Translations under genes and position numbers: made by a program | Shown: positions 35,062 through 49,449 of the stretch, piece by piece | Layout of the letters: every line of letters begins with the position of its first letter | How positions within the stretch are numbered: position 1 is the first letter of the stretch | Origin: Pyrus communis | Lineage: Eukaryota > Streptophyta > Magnoliopsida > Rosales > Rosaceae | Length of the DNA: 64,000 nucleotides | Reading direction: 5' to 3' | Assembly (NCBI RefSeq): GCF_963583255.1 | Contig: NC_084803.1 | Coordinates: 23,844,428 to 23,908,427 of the forward strand | The notes under the pieces: generated by a model | The model's input: the letters and a program-made list of their open reading frames with translations, nothing else | Told to the model about the DNA's origin: nothing | The model's database searches: none

Positions 35062-36619
35062 CTCTCCTCCTTATTCTTCTTCTCTAGCAAATACGACGCA
35101 GTTTTGTGAAACGAGTCAATTGGATCCGACGACCCGATCGCTGCAAATGCGAGGAGTGGACGACCGTCGGCGTTTGGTTGAGTTGCTCCGTGGCATGCGG
35201 TCAGAGAGTCTGAGGAGGTCGGAGAAAGGAGAGTCGACAAAAACGTGGAAACGTATAATTATATGCGTTTTATTGGATTTGGGCTTTTGGAAAAGTAGGT
35301 CCACAATCCATAAGGCGGTCTCGAATCTGGATCTGTGAGAGAGAGTTGGACTTGAAGAAAACCGTTGGGTGCGTTTCTTTCCTTCAATTTGCTTATTTGC
35401 CATGAAATTTACTATGATATGATGTGATGTGATATGATGTTTCTATCGAAATATTTTTCTCACCCATCTTTTTTTTATTTATTTTTTTAGTTAAACAATA
35501 ACGTTGGTAAGTTAAATAGTTGTTAGAACATAAGGAAATCGATAAGGATCAAGCTCGCACCAAGGTGCGTAAGCATAATTGCTTTCGCCCTTGCAGTATA
35601 GCGCCGTCTGCATATGCCCACCAATTTTAATTTAACGTGGTGATGATGTTCATCATTCTCCTGATTGTGGTTAGATGAGTTTGATTTTTTTTTAATTAAT
35701 ATTATTAAGTGGAGGGAAAATGGGAGAATTCAAAACTATTACAATAATTTAGGAAATGGAGAATTTCGAACCAGGAACTCATGGTGAAAACCCAACATCC
35801 TATCTACTAAGATATTGGACCATGTGCAATTAGAGTTTGATTGGATCTATCAACTATGCAAATCTTGAAATTTAAACTCATATATACGCTCAAAATTGGT
35901 GAGGTCAACAAAGACCAAGACGGTCGTGTGTCGACTCTTAGTGGCCTCGAGGTTTGTGACTAACAAGAAATAGACAATGGATTTTTAAGTGGTTCATCCT
36001 TCAAAAACTGGGCTACGTCTACTGAATCTCTTGAATAGATTGAATAGAAGGTTACAACAGTTCAACTTAACACTATATTTTCTCTATCAATTTGCCTGGC
36101 CCCTTCTAATGAGTACTTGTCATCCTAATTGAGCTTCCATTCTTTGCGCTCAAGTGTATCATCTCCTTCACATTTAGAATGCAAAATACACAGGTTTGAA
36201 CTGCTAAATGTCCCTCCGCTCTTTGACCAACACGTGGCAACGAGGTGACATTTGCACAGGTCCATTTGCATGATTTCTTGGGACAACACATGTTGAGCGC
36301 CTTGTTCAGCTGTGGAGTTGGTGGAAACCCGCACCCAAGCACCCCATCTATCAGCTTTTTAAGTCCCTTCATAGTCCTCTGTTCTCTCGACTGGCCGCCA
36401 CTTTGCTTGGAGTGATGTCTAAATAGGTTCGCCCCTCTATTCTTGGGACCTCGTGCCATAAAGCGCAACTTGCCCCTTAGTTTGAAAATACTTTATGGGG
36501 AAGCACTTAGTCGAGTAGCAGTTAGGACATCTGGAGGCCATGTGCTCCTAAAGTGTTCGAAGGTCGTTCTTCCAAAGCATTAGCCTTTTGGGCATGTGTT
36601 CCTTAGGTCAGTATTCCTT
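35062..36619. other. Promoter region of the LMBR1-like gene and unassigned DNA
   Basis: The first 250 bp or so should contain the leader and promoter of the LMBR1-like gene. At 35745-35830 the - strand shows a tRNA-like segment (CTTAGTAGATAGGATGTTGG, then CTGGTTCGAAATTC), probably another SINE type. A 120-codon minus-strand ORF at 36106-36468 contains a Cys-rich stretch (CCPKKSCKWTC) and a basic N terminus. I do not recognise it, and it may be a transposon fragment. Confidence 0.4.
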
Positions 36620-36621
36620 TA

Positions 36622-37115
36622 GGTCCCTCAACTTTAATCAAATTAGAGCAATGGTCCATCAACTAAAAATTCATTATTATTGGCCCGGTAACTCATCAAA
36701 ATGTGTAGCTATGGTCATTTTCATCAACTTCGTCAAAATTTTGTCAAAATGTTGTCAAAATGAGTTATGTTGGAAGGACCATTGCTACAATTGGGGTCCC
36801 TCAACTCATCAAAACATGTAGCTATGATCATTTTTATCAACTTCGTTAGAATTTTGTCAAAACAAGTTATGTTTGAAGGACCATTGCTACAATTGAGTTA
36901 AAGTTGAGAGACCATTGCTCGAATTGGATTAAAGTTGAGGGACCATTTCTCCAGTTGGATTAAAGTTGAGGGACCAATGGTAATGGATTTTTAGTTGAAG
37001 AACCATAGTTGCATGTTTTGATGAGTTGAAGGACCAATGATAATGTAATTTTAGTTGAGAGACTATTACTCTGATTGAGTTAAAGTTAATGAACAATTGC
37101 TACAATTTACTCTAT
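36622..37115. mobile_element. Non-autonomous inverted-repeat element (GGTCCCTCAACT family)
   Basis: The left end, GGTCCCTCAACTTTAATCAA (from about 36622), is inverted many times toward the right, where GGATTAAAGTTGAGGGACC-type units recur (about 36890-36975) and end near 37115. Two internal blocks are also direct repeats, including CATCAAAATGTGTAGCTATG and CATCAAAACATGTAGCTATG. This is a common plant MITE-like family. The superfamily is not certain because I could not define a target duplication. Confidence 0.6.
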
Positions 37116-37415
37116 TCTTGACGAACACTAGTGACCCGAAGCATGGGGGCTGGCTTTAGAATAATAGAGATGGAGAAAAATTTCCAAAAATTTCCATGAA
37201 TCTTGAAGCCATAGAGTAGTACTCCTCATTCAGTCGCAGATCAAGGATTCTTACACATAGGGTCTTGTGTACAAGTTTCAAAAAGAAAAAGACGAAATAT
37301 AAAAAAAAATTAAACGATATTACCATCAATCATAAATTACAGAAAATATCATCATTTTAAGCCACAAGGCCTACAATTATATTTGTAGGTATTTTGCGGT
37401 CGGACTTCACCTATT

Positions 37416-41388
<3,973 letters not shown>

Positions 41389-41693
41389 TCTGCTGTTTCG
41401 CTTTCTCTGCTGCTTATTTGAGCCTTGGGAATCCTAGTGCTGGCTCGGAAGGGGAAGTTCCGATCGGTTCGGTTCGGTCGTCGTGGTGGTTCGCGGTAGT
41501 GGTGTCTGATTCGCGGTGCCGGGGTGGTAGTGGCTGAATCACTGGTGTCGGCAATGGCTTTGACGGCGATGAGGGAGAGAGATGAAGGGGAAGCAGGTCT
41601 GAGGTGGTGGAGGTCGATGACAGAGGGAGGAGATGGAGAGGGGGAGATGGAGAAAATTGCAGACGGAAAGAGACTGCCGGCGTCAAAAGCGTC

Positions 41694-41702
41694 TAGGGTT
41701 TA
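41694..41702 (-). promoter_or_regulatory. Telo-box upstream of RIO2
   Basis: Read on the - strand this is TAAACCCTA, about 306 bp upstream of the RIO2 start codon and probably at the beginning of the transcribed leader. Telo-boxes (AAACCCTA) are enriched near the starts of plant ribosomal-protein and ribosome-biogenesis genes, which suits RIO2. The leader between 41389 and 41690 is purine-rich on the + strand (pyrimidine-rich on the sense strand), as is common for such genes. Confidence 0.55.
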
Positions 41703-41754
41703 GGATTTGTGTTTTCACTTTTCTGCTTCGGTGGTGAAGTGCTTCTACTGGGAG

Positions 41755-42162
41755 GTAAGGCCGTCTCAGACCGAATGCTCCGTCTAAGAAATTAATATTT
41801 TAATAAATAATAAATGATTATATTTTTTATCATCTTCAATCGAGAAGTCACAAGATTATAGGTCAAACATAGTCTCGTGACAAAAAATCACTTTCAGCTG
41901 AGGGCTAAGGATCTATAGTATGAAATATGAAGAATTAAAATACAATAAGGTAAGATAGTATGGAATGATAAAAAATATGTAAGAAATGGTGTAGGAAAAA
42001 ATTAGAAATTAAAAAAAAAAAAAAAAAAGTGGGCTGGGACAAAAAGAAAAACCTAAACCCTAAACCCTAAAGTGGGCTGGACAAATGGAAAAGAATTAAA
42101 AAAAAAAAAAAAAAAGGTGGGCCAGCCAATTGGCCATTTCGTTCTTTTTTGTCCCATGGGTA
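41755..42162. other. Decayed Harbinger-like end and short telomere-type repeat
   Basis: AGGCCGTCTCAGACCGAATG near 41758 and TTAATATTTTAATAAATAAT near 41790 resemble the ends of the Harbinger-type elements at 43190-45825, so this is probably an older relic of that family. At 42049-42070 CCTAAACCCTAAACCCTAAA gives three plant-telomere units. Two nearly identical blocks of A15-18 followed by GTGGGC lie on either side (about 42010-42040 and 42095-42125). Confidence 0.5.
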
Positions 42163-43075
42163 TAGGTGGGCATAAAAACTGCAAAACCAGAAAACCAAAT
42201 CGAACCGTGACATAAAAAATCGTAAAAAATCACGTTGACCAAAAAAGTCAAAATCAAACCGAACCATTTCAAGCGGTTCTGGTTTGGAAATATTAAGAAC
42301 CAAACTGAATCGCTTTTAATATAAGCTATTGTTTTATTATTATTTTTATATAAACAAGACATTTTTCCAAGAAGACTATGTGCTTCCCAATACTTTTCTT
42401 CACTTCTCTCCCCCTCCTTTGTTATTTTATCACTTTTCTCCCCTACATTATTTTTCTCCATTCTTTTCCAGTATATTATGCATTAGGTAGATTTTAGTTT
42501 TAGTTTAAGATCTACATTTTGGTCTTGATATGAGCCTTTCTATCTTTTGATTTAGAGCTCGTTTGGATGTGCTTTTAAAATGACTGAAAGCGCTTTTGGT
42601 GAAAATATTTTTGAAACAATCCTTAGTAAAAATGTTAGTAAATCTTGGAAAAACACTTAAAGTGCTTCCTGGGAGAAGCACATAACTGGTACTTCTTGTA
42701 GAAAACACAAAATGTTTTTGAAATCCAAAAATATTTTCTCTAAAAGCACTTTCAGTCATTTTAAAAGCACATCTAGCCCTTATATTTATATGCACACTTT
42801 CTATCTTCCGGTCGTTGAAACTCAAATTTACTTGAATTTGTGGTTGAAATATGCGTTTGGTATTAGAGGTAGAAAATTAGGAAAAAAAAACATATATATA
42901 ATTTTGGTTAAAATTGTAAACCAGCATGAATCGAAGCAAAACCGTCATGAATTGAACCGTACGGTTTTAATAATAAATTTAAGCAAAACCACACATAACT
43001 GAACCGTTGAAATTTTTCCGTTCCGGTTCTATTTTGAGGGTGGAACCAGGCCGAACCGGACCGTGACCACCCTTA
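42163..43075. mobile_element. hAT-type non-autonomous element (relic)
   Basis: The left end TAGGTGGGCATAAAAACTGC and the right end, as reverse complement, TAAGGGTGGTCACGGTCCGG match at the outermost bases and share subterminal CGGTTC/GAACCG motifs. These include AACCGTGAC near 42204 and GAACCGTTGAAATTTTTCCG at about 42998. The pattern fits hAT elements. No convincing 8-bp duplication was found, so the outer limits are approximate. A second MITE sits inside it at 42555-42779. Confidence 0.6.
42555..42779. mobile_element. MITE nested in the hAT relic (GAGCTCGTTTGGATG family)
   Basis: Starts GAGCTCGTTTGGATGTGC and ends with the degenerate complement AGCACATCTAGCCC. It is flanked by TTA on both sides (42552-42554 and 42780-42782). 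Internally it is one long imperfect palindrome of AAAGCGCTTTTGG-type motifs. A better-preserved copy in the opposite orientation lies at 59493-59724. Confidence 0.8.
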
Positions 43076-43189
43076 CTCGTGGGACCCACGAGCCCTTTGG
43101 CCTAGTCCTCAGTTGGAGACGATTTTCGAGCTACTTTCAGTCATTTAGCCTTCTAGACCCTTTGATTGGAGATGCTTATTTTAGCCCTT

Positions 43190-43757
43190 TAGCCCTCCAA
43201 GATATTAATATTTTAATGAACAGTACATGACCATATTTGCCTCCATCTCCAACCGAGGGTCAAATGGCCATATGGCTCGTTTTAGCCCTGTCACAAAAAA
43301 TCGTCTCCAACCGAGGGCCAAACATAATTTATTATTTAAAAAGTACAACTTAAATTCAAATCCAATGGTTAAGTGACATAGAGGTTATAGGAAGTTATAG
43401 AAAAAAAATTTGTAAAATAGAAGTTATATGAAGTTATAGGAAAAAAATTATGTAAAAAAAAAAAAAAATTCAAAAATAACGGCTAGCTGATGTCAGCTAA
43501 CCGTTGCATTTGAAATTTAGCCTAGAATTCCTGTCGGATATAACCGACAAGAATATATTTATATTAAATATATTCATGTCAACTATATCTGACAGGAATA
43601 CTAGAATTTATGGCCCAGCCCGAGACTGGCTGGCTGGTTGGTCCTTTGGCCCTTTCATATTCCGTGGGGCCCACAAGCCCTCTAGCCTAGCCCTCGGTTG
43701 ATGACGATTTTCGAGTTATTTTCGGCCCTCTAGACCCTTCGGTTGGAGATGGCCTAA
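43190..43757. mobile_element. Harbinger-type MITE
   Basis: The left part (TTAATATTTTAATGAACAGT, then CATCTCCAACCGAGGG) and right part (CCCTCTAGACCCTTCGG, then TTGGAGATGGCC TAA) correspond block by block to the two ends of the transposase-bearing element that follows directly at 43758-45825. The core lacks the transposase and contains a CTGACAGGAAT/ATTCCTGTCGG inverted pair (43529-43600). It looks like an internally deleted derivative of its neighbour. Exact boundaries are uncertain because related ends lie side by side. Confidence 0.6.
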
Positions 43758-45825
43758 TATTTTAATGAACAGTACAGGACCATATTTCTTATCATCTCCA
43801 ACCAAGGGTCATAGGGCTCGTTTTAGTCTTGTCACAAAAAATCGTCTTCAACCGAGGGTCAAGCATAATTTATTATTTAAAAACTACAACTTAAATTCAA
43901 ATCCAACAGCTAAGTAATGTTAGCTAGTCATTGGATTTGAATTTTTTTTGCTATAAATAAGGTGAATATTGGGCTATAATTCACACAACTTTGAATTCAA
44001 TCTCTTTCAATTCAAGTTTGCAATGAATTCCAACTTTGGATCATTTTCCAATTCCAACTGGGGGTCCTTATCCAATTCCAAATTGGAAGAAAAATGGGCG
44101 CATATGAGACGAGAAGATGAGGAGTCTTATAAAGAAGATGAAGCATAGTGCAACGCATAAAACAAAACAGCAGCCATAGTGCGTCAGCCAACTACACAAC
44201 AACCTCAATAGGGTGGCTCTATTGCTGGTCGCTCTTACAAACCATGAAACAGAACGATGACACATGCCAATCTGATGACTAACTACTTCAACCCCAACTC
44301 GGTGTACACAGAAGAGGATTTCAGACGTTGCTTCCAGATGAGGCGTCATGTCTTCGAACGTTTACTTCATGATGTACAGCAGGTCAATCTATACTTTCGA
44401 TAGAAGTTGGACAGAGGAAGCCGCCCTGGTTTCTCACCTCATCAGAAGGTTACTGTTACACTCCGAATAATGGCTCCTTAGCTAATTCGATGGATGCAAC
44501 CCATGGTATGTCTGAGTTTACATGCCTTGATACTCTTGAACAATTCTGTGTCATAATTGTTCAGGTTTACAAAGACGAGTACCTCCGTGAGCCAAATCAA
44601 AAAGATCTGGATCGGCTCTTTCGTAGAGCTAAAGACCGTGGGTTTTAGGGCATGATAGGGTCATTATATTGCATGCATTGGGATTGGAAGAAATGTCCCA
44701 CCGGATTACAAGGAAGCTTACGCGGAAGGTCGAAAAAACCAACTGTCGTGTTAGAGACGGTTGCCTCGTATGACACATGGATTTAGCATGCTTTCTTTGG
44801 AGTCCCTGGATCCCAAAATGACATTACAATTCTTGGGCATTCACCCATCTTCAATAGCCTGACAGAAGGTAAAGCACCTCAACTTGACTACTACGTCAAT
44901 GGCCGTCAATACAATATAGGGTATTACTTAGCAGATGACATCTATCCAAAGTGGGTGACACTTGTCCAAACAATTCCAAACCCTAGGAATGATGCCAAAA
45001 AGTTGTTTACCTTACACCAAGAAGCATACCAGAAAGATGTTGAAAGAGCTTTCGGTATTTTACAAGCACGATGGAAGATTATCGGCGAACTGGCAAGATG
45101 GTGGAGTTGAGAAAATTTGGATTCCATCATGATGTCATGCATCATATTACACAATGTGATCGTGAATGATGAGCTAGATGAGTATATTGATGAAGAGTCC
45201 GATGACGATTAAGATGATCCAAATAGGTCAAGAAGGGCTCGTGCAAAAATATATAACGGGCCTAATTTCCCTTTCAATCCAAGAACTGGTAATAGGTGAT
45301 ATAGAATGATCTTGTTGCACATCTTTGGGCCAAAAATAGCATGGAGTAGGCGTTTAAGTTTTATGTTGTTAAATATTTTTAAAAATGTTGTTTAAGTTTC
45401 ATGTTCTTAAATGTTTTTTATTTATAATGTTATGTTGTTTAAGTTGTTAAAGTTTTTTTAAAATCTTTGTTCATGTTGTTTAAGTTGTATTTGTTTCATG
45501 TTACTTAATGTTATGTAATGTTTAATGGTTTAGAAATTATAGGGAAAAAAAAAAGAATTTTTACAATTTTTAAAACAAATTTTGTAAAAAATAAATAAAA
45601 ATAACAGCTAGCTGACGTCAGCAGTTAGTCGTCGCTTTTTTGAATTTCAGCCTGGCTCGGGCCAGGCTGGTTGGCTGGTTTAGGTCGGTCAGTTGGCCCT
45701 ATGGCCCATTTTTGTCCAGTAAGGCCCACTAGCCCTTTGGCCTGGTCCTTGGTTAAAAACCGTTTTTGGGCTATTTTTGGCTCTCTGGCCATCTGGACCC
45801 TTCGGTTAGAGATGATCTAAAGGCT
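43758..45825 (+). mobile_element. PIF/Harbinger element with broken transposase
   Basis: This 2.07-kb unit begins with the same TAATATTTTAATGAACAGT block as the neighbouring MITE and ends CCTTCGGTTAGAGATGATC TAA near 45825. Between the ends lies a Plant_tran-family transposase pseudogene (44040-45240). The right arm contains GCTAGCTGACGTCAGCAG (45606-45623), matching a GCTAGCTGATGTCAGC segment in the MITE. Confidence 0.65.
44040..45240 (+). pseudogene. Plant_tran (PF04827-type) Harbinger transposase, inactive
   Basis: Frames read EEDFRRCFQMRRHVFERLLH (about 44309-44370), then GSLYCMHWDWKKCP (44658-44699), FFGVPGSQNDITILGHSPIF (about 44793-44850) and DVERAFGILQARWKIIGE (about 45037-45090). 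This order is that of plant Harbinger transposases, which use a DDE triad for cut-and-paste transposition. The first catalytic Asp, expected in S-I-D-C-M-H-W, is replaced by Tyr (TAT at 44667-44669). The other two acidic residues, in QNDI and VERAF, remain. In-frame stops occur at 44646-44648 and in TWI*HAFF near 44786. The protein is therefore dead on several counts. The C-terminal acidic tail (DELDEYIDEESDDD) is still visible near 45170-45210. Confidence 0.8.
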
Positions 45826-46787
45826 TCGAATTGTAACATCTGTTATAATTTTATTTTATAATACAACCATTTTCCACTAAAGGGTAGGGTCCATAGGCCA
45901 ACAAAAATAATTTGGTTCAAACTCGCTTCGGCGAGAATAAAACATAAGATCTCTCACATACAATTGAAGATAAATATTATTAAGTGACTCCTTAAATAAT
46001 TTAAGATTATATAAGAACTATAAATATAATACCATTAGTTATATGAGTCAGTTCAGTTTTTTCACCGGTTTAGAGATCTGGAATTGATTCCACAATGGCT
46101 CAGGTCAATTCCATAATCGATATTGATCAGTAATCGACATTTTGGTACACAAGACCATGAATTAGAAAGTGCATAAAACCAACCCAAAATTATAAAGTTG
46201 CAAACCCAAATATGGTTGAATGGTTGGTTTATTTTTTGTGCATTATGTGGAGGCATAAATTAACCAAATAGAAAAAGGACACGTGAACTTTACACTCACC
46301 ATGACGGTTTTACCTTTGACGTTGTGAATAGAGATACAAACCACTCAAAGGAACGTGGCATTTGTATGCCCTCCATGAGGAACGTGGGTGACTCTTCATC
46401 TACCCACTCACCTCCAGCATCTTCTTCTCACCATAGTGCAAAGATGAAAAAACTTTGCGTTGGTGCCTCCGTCCTTCAACCAATTAATTCTCGAGCGTTG
46501 CTTCCAGTGTTGTTTTTCCTACTCCGTAATTCAGATAGCTAGTTGTTTATCTCAGTTTCACATACATAACTTTGTGCACACATGAACGAGCCTATAAAAT
46601 TGTCAATTCTTATGTCCACCAAATGTAATATTTTTCCACTCATTTTATAACTAAAATATGGATGACAAAAGAGAATAATGTGAGTATAAAAAAAAAAAAC
46701 CGAGTGGGTGGACTGTGGACATAATAGCACTCTCTTCCTCATGCATCTGAAAACATTTTGTGTATGGACACGGTTTTGTAGTAGATG
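45826..46787. other. Gene-free spacer with one SINE relic
   Basis: Apart from the SINE at 45880-45995, no gene is supported. The 72-codon ORF at 46324-46542 has a Ser/His-rich stretch but no known domain. Confidence 0.4.
45880..45995 (-). mobile_element. tRNA-derived SINE relic, minus strand
   Basis: On the - strand this reads AGTCACTTAATAATATTTATC, then GAGAGATCTTATGTTTTATTC at the B-box position and GCCGAAGCGAGTTTGAACC. It matches the body of the copies at 8613 and 13975 (GGCGAATTTGAACCACATTA). The B box has decayed. Confidence 0.55.
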
Positions 46788-47237
46788 TGGAGCCTAAAAT
46801 GATCCCAAAATTTCTAAAGGTGACACATGGACTTTTATTCAAGAAAGACAAGATTGCCCTCAATAAATGGGCAAGTTTCTCAGATGCTCCCACGCGCAGT
46901 TCACATCCCTGGAGGTTTCAGCAGCTAAATACGATTGCCCAAAACTCACCTGCCCTTGGCAAGGAATTAAAGATAAGGATTAATTATTCAAATCCTATCT
47001 TTAATACGTTCCCATTTGAAGATTGACTCCAATCAAGTAAGTAATCCTAATTTAAATAAATTAGGGATAATTACACCATTATCTCAAGATATTGTTTCCT
47101 ATTTAATATCTTGGGAATATTTAGAGAATATCTCTCCATTAAACACTATGACCAGCCTTATCCCTATAAATATCTCATATTCTACCAAATTTTCATAGCT
47201 TTTGCAACCCTAAAAAAGTCATAAACATTTTACTCTC
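46788..47237 (+). mobile_element. Tat-like LTR (TGGAGCC family), interrupted
   Basis: Starts TGGAGCCTAAAATGATCCC and is colinear with the LTR at 57644 through GACAAGATTGCCCTCAATAA, GGAATTAAAGATAAGGATTA, CCCTATAAATA (a TATA-like sequence) and TTTGCAACCCTAAAAAAGT. Homology stops at TTTACTCTC, exactly where the next LTR begins (TGATAAGCTC at 47238). The LTR was therefore interrupted by a later insertion. It may be the 5' LTR of the element whose 3' LTR is at 57644. Confidence 0.75.
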
Positions 47238-49006
47238 TGATAAGCTCATATTTGTATATATTTTACATCAAATTCACTCGTCTTTTCTTAGTTAGTTCCT
47301 TATATTTTTGAGCTATTTACTTTGTTTTGGTGTTCTGTAGGATTTGTCAAGCAAAGAAAAGAAAAATAGCACAAATGGGATTTTAAGTAACAAATTCGTC
47401 AAAATTGCATGTGCATATCAGCTGACTTTGGAAGCAAGTTGCGAACAAATTCATAAAATATGCTTGGAAAGCTACAGATGTTTATTTTCTGGAGCATTTC
47501 ACGGATTGTTAATATCATTTTTCTAGAAGAAGTTATGGTTGTTTTAACACTGAAAGGTTCACAAGAGACTGAACAGTTTGTAACTGCAATGAAAGCAATA
47601 TACCCAATAAATCTAGCAGCCAAAACTGATGCAGCCAAGAACAAGCCAGCTGTCACCTATTCAAATATCAGAGGAAATAGAATCAAAGATGAGGATTAAG
47701 TGGGAGTAATTAGCATAAAGGCTACCCAAAGAGTTACAATTGTTCTACCATTTTCTCTCACTTATTGTCATAACTAAATTGCTATTAGTGGGGGGGGGGG
47801 AGTTATGGAGAAGAAAATGATGCAGCAAGAATTGGCTTAAAGGAACGTTGGGGGAGGGAATAAAGGAGAGTTTTTTTTTTACAGAAAATAATTTTGAAAA
47901 AGAAAGAAAAAGAAAAAAAAGGTTGCAGGTTGTAGCGGAAAGGAATAAAAAAGGCAAGGCAACAACACCTGGAAAGGAAGGAAAGGAGAAGAGACCTTAC
48001 TCGATTTCTTTCGGTTTTATCTTCTCAAACTCATGTTGTACTTTTGGTTTAATTTGAGAATTATGTGTAACTAAATTTTTAGTAGTTAGGGGTTATTTTG
48101 AAGCCCCTAATATGATTGCAAGTTTGTTATGACATTTCGTTGAATTACTTTTATGAATGGATGAAAATTGGTTCACTACTTATGTCAATAATGAATTCTT
48201 TATATGTTTTCTACGGATGCATACTTAGTAAGCATATCTAGGATTCTAATGCTATGAATATGTGTGTACCTACCCTTGTCGAATGAGGACCTACATATGT
48301 TCTAGAGTAGTACTTGTTAATTGCAATTAAAACGTGGACCAAATTCTAGGATAAGTAAGACAACGCTAGTACTTATGATGCCTTGTGATGACTCAAACTC
48401 TTTTCGTTCTTAATGATTTCTACCTATTAAATCTATGAACACGTCATTCTCGATTGCATGTTAAGGACTAAGTTAAGTTGAAAACATCATTCTCTTAACA
48501 TACTACATAAGAAAGAGTAATAGGTTGAGTTCCAACATTGAGCTAACTTCAGCATATTCATCCGGAAATAAAAGGAATTTGAATGAAACATAATATGTTT
48601 GCATGATTATTTGGTGGTGGATAGCAATTCCCCTAACTCTTTTTTCTTAATTTGTGAACTACTTAAAATCTGTTTCTGTCCTGTTTTTGTTCGATTTAAT
48701 TCAAAATAGAAAATCAACTCTAAAAATCCCAAAAATTTGTGTGAGTGTAGCTCTATGCGTCTAGTGTCTGCATATAAAATTTCATAGACTTCAGATCAAT
48801 GTAAGTCGGTATAATAATCATTTTTTGGTGGCTGGTCAATAGGGATAGCAACCCAATTTTTGTGACATTTTAAGTGGTTAGATAAAACATTTTTTTACGG
48901 GAAATACCCTTATTTTCATATGCTACAATTGACAAATCTTAGTATTAATAAGGAAAATCAATAGGACATTTGTGTGCTACTTTGTGGTGTGCATTTAATC
49001 CTATCA
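47238..49006 (+). mobile_element. 5' LTR of an Athila-like Ty3/gypsy element
   Basis: The block begins TGATAAGCTCATATTTGTAT and ends CCTATCA, with TG...CA ends and a length of about 1.77 kb. A primer-binding site follows within 6 bases, and an Athila-type gag remnant comes next. Its insertion point lies inside the Tat-like LTR. Low-complexity tracts occur at 47790-47800 (poly-G) and 47870-47930 (purine-rich). ORFs inside are without motifs. Confidence 0.65.
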
Positions 49007-49011
49007 AATTT

Positions 49012-49033
49012 TTGGCACCATGTCGTCGGGGAT
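49012..49033 (+). other. Primer-binding site (tRNA-Asp type)
   Basis: TTGGCACCATGTCGTCGGGG resembles TGGCGCCGTTGCCGGGGA, the site complementary to the 3' end of tRNA-Asp used by Athila/Tat retroelements, with a few changes. Confidence 0.65.
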
Positions 49034-49149
49034 TGTTATTTTTAGTTACTTATTTCTGTATTGTTTTATTTTCTTGTCTAATTAGTGTATTTTATCTTTT
49101 TATTTTTTTATTTTTTTATTTTTTTTTATTTCAGGTACTCTTCGTAGTA

Positions 49150-49449
49150 GATACATACTTGAAGGTCCAAGAGCATTGATCTAGCTTCTTACGATCTTGA
49201 GCTTGAAAGTACACTTCGAAAGCTTCAGAGAAAAATCAAGCAGAAGTGTGCATCGGTGTCTTTACCATCATCTTCTCCACCACATTTGAGTTCAGAAGAA
49301 GAGGAAGAACCACAAGAAGGCATGGCTGATAACTGTACTTTGAGGGAGTTGGCAACACCAAATACGGATCAACAACCATTGTGCATCACATATCCAAATG
49401 CAGAAGGAGGATTTGAGCTTAAGTCTGGCATGATTCACTACTTGCCTAA
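49150..49449 (+). pseudogene. Athila-like gag fragment, truncated
   Basis: The + frame reads a short N-terminal part with LRKLQRKIKQ, a Glu-rich stretch, then MADNCTLRELATPNTDQQPL and FELKSGMIHYLP. The MADN-TLRELA...FELKSG-IH-LP series is the conserved start of gag in Athila-type gypsy elements. It should run on for hundreds of residues into the capsid core. Instead, at 49450 it meets the terminal repeat of a Harbinger element (GGCTGGTTTGATATTG). The chimeric frame continues only to 49477. Confidence 0.75.

Noticed and set aside
35745..35830. tRNA gene on the minus strand
   Set aside because: There is a B-box-like GGTTCGAAATTC, but no paired acceptor stem or full cloverleaf could be drawn; a SINE-type relic is more likely.
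41414..41686. 90-codon ORF upstream of RIO2 (possible upstream ORF)
   Set aside because: It begins with TTG rather than ATG and is low-complexity Ser/Pro/Leu-rich, as expected of a pyrimidine-rich leader.
42163..43075. 8-bp target duplication for this hAT relic
   Set aside because: The flanking sequences (CATGGGTA and CTCGTGGG) do not match, so the duplication is not claimed.
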